Source: VRUE01 sp046733275 (GTDB taxonomy: Bacteria > Actinomycetota > Thermoleophilia > Solirubrobacterales > 70-9). From it: a stretch of 14,704 nt of DNA. The DNA lies in NCBI GenBank assembly GCA_046733275.1, contig JBKPOW010000110.1, forward strand, positions 1 through 14,704. Direction: 5' to 3'. Under the pieces are notes generated by a model, which saw only the letters and a list, made by a program, of their open reading frames with translations, was not told where the DNA came from and did not search any database. Within the stretch, counting starts at the first letter, position 1. The number at the start of each line of letters is the position of its first letter. This document shows positions 14,030-14,704 of this stretch, one piece after another. The position numbers and the translations under genes are program-made.

Positions 14030-14704
14030 TCAGCCGATCGCCTCGGGCGCCAGCTCGTCAGACCGGTCGTGCGGCGGGCCCTCCTTGGCCTCGGCTTCGC
14101 GTTCGGCGCGACGGTTGCCCCACCAGCGCGGGAACCAGATCAGCAGGAGGAGGCCGACGCCGGCGACGAAGGCCGCGATCGGCCAGACCAACGGGTCGCC
14201 CTTCTGCACGGTGACGATGCCGGAGGCGACGAGGACGACCCCCAGCGCGGTGCGCAGGAAGCCGGTCGGCGCCCGGGCGGCGAAGTGGGAGCCGACAATC
14301 ACGCCCGGGATCGAGCCGAGCAGGATGTTGCCGGCGAGGACGAAGTCGACGTTGCCGCCGACCCAGTGGGCGATGCCGGCCGCCCAGAGCAGGATCGCGG
14401 CGTGGAAGACGTCGGTGCCGACGACCTTGCGCGGGGAGAGGCGGTAGACGGAGATCAGCAGGATCGCGATCACCGTGCCCGAGCCGGCGGAGGTGATCCC
14501 GATCACGAAGCCGGTGGTCGCGCCGATCACGACGGCCGCGAGCTTGTGGCGGCGCTGCATGACGAAGTCGGCGCGCTCTTCGATCAGGTTGCTGAGGATC
14601 AGCGCCCGGGCCAGGGTGATGATGCCGACCATCAGCAGGGTGCCGCCGAGCAGGGCGTAGACGAGCGAGTCGAGCTTCTCTTCGCCGATCCTGCTCTGCA
14701 GGAT
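14030..14704 (-). CDS. TauE/SafE-type sulfite exporter permease (5' end outside window)
   Basis: The visible 224 residues belong to a TauE/SafE (TSUP) membrane protein. The frame is open to the right edge, so the ATG at 14632 is not the true start and the N-terminus is missing. Landmarks are GATTGFVIGITSAGSGTVIA, followed by RLSPRKVVGTDVFHAA and a second LLGSIPGVIVGS with an Arg/Ala-rich turn, all typical of the repeat in this family. About six or seven hydrophobic stretches can be seen, and the C-terminus is a charged tail. The family moves sulfite, sulfonates or related anions, usually outward. It is upstream of the Rrf2 gene by 36 bp on the same strand and fits a sulfur operon. Direction and substrate cannot be read from sequence. 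Confidence 0.88.
   Translation of the reverse strand: MLQSRIGEEKLDSLVYALLGGTLLMVGIITLARALILSNLIEERADFVMQRRHKLAAVVIGATTGFVIGITSAGSGTVIAILLISVYRLSPRKVVGTDVFHAAILLWAAGIAHWVGGNVDFVLAGNILLGSIPGVIVGSHFAARAPTGFLRTALGVVLVASGIVTVQKGDPLVWPIAAFVAGVGLLLLIWFPRWWGNRRAEREAEAKEGPPHDRSDELAPEAIG

Overview
This window looks like chromosome from a high-GC actinobacterium, most likely Thermoleophilia/Solirubrobacterales. The support is indirect. Most genes run at about 65-70% GC with GTG and TTG starts. A secreted six-cysteine protein at 7809-8531 resembles a family I remember as heavily expanded in Solirubrobacter/Conexibacter-type genomes. The sulfate transporter, CoxD/CoxE-like pair and PhoD-like enzyme are of actinobacterial style. 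I could not run a database search, so the taxonomy is inference. I see no rRNA, tRNA, CRISPR array, insertion sequence or phage gene.

Layout, left to right. The + strand opens inside the 3' end of a sulfate-binding-protein gene (2-310). It converges on a minus-strand cassette transcribed leftward: a MoxR/CoxD-type AAA+ ATPase (3282-2392), a CoxE-type VWA protein (2395-977, overlapping by GTGA) and a DUF4389 membrane protein (965-327). A divergent 81-aa membrane protein starts at 3306, and the 23-bp gap holds back-to-back -10-like hexamers placed for leaderless transcripts in both directions. On the + strand follow a large lipoprotein (3620-4660) and a sodium/calcium-exchanger-family protein (4680-5681). 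These converge on a 67-aa gene of unknown function (5902-5699) that has a strong ribosome site and a 17-bp palindrome at its predicted promoter. A PhoD-like metallophosphatase (6068-7714) ends at a 14-bp perfect hairpin. The low-GC secreted protein (8531-7809) follows, with a 26-bp inverted repeat over its predicted -35 box.

The right third is a compact minus-strand sulfur operon: TauE/SafE permease (runs off the right edge), a cysteine-free Rrf2-family regulator, a divergent sulfate-binding lipoprotein (Sbp2), a more typical sulfate-binding lipoprotein (Sbp1), then CysT, CysW and CysA. Most junctions overlap (TTGA, TAATG, ATGA, TGATG), so translation is probably coupled. Lipoproteins would capture an oxyanion outside the membrane, CysTW/CysA would import it, and TauE/SafE would move a sulfur anion, perhaps sulfite. 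The Rrf2 protein would set expression in response to sulfur status, as CymR does in Firmicutes.

The most interesting points are the two tandem binding proteins, with the Rrf2-coupled copy altered in its anion-binding loop; a third paralogue of the same family at the left edge; an 11-bp perfect hairpin inside the start of cysT that may hold permease output below binding-protein output; and several well-placed promoter palindromes.
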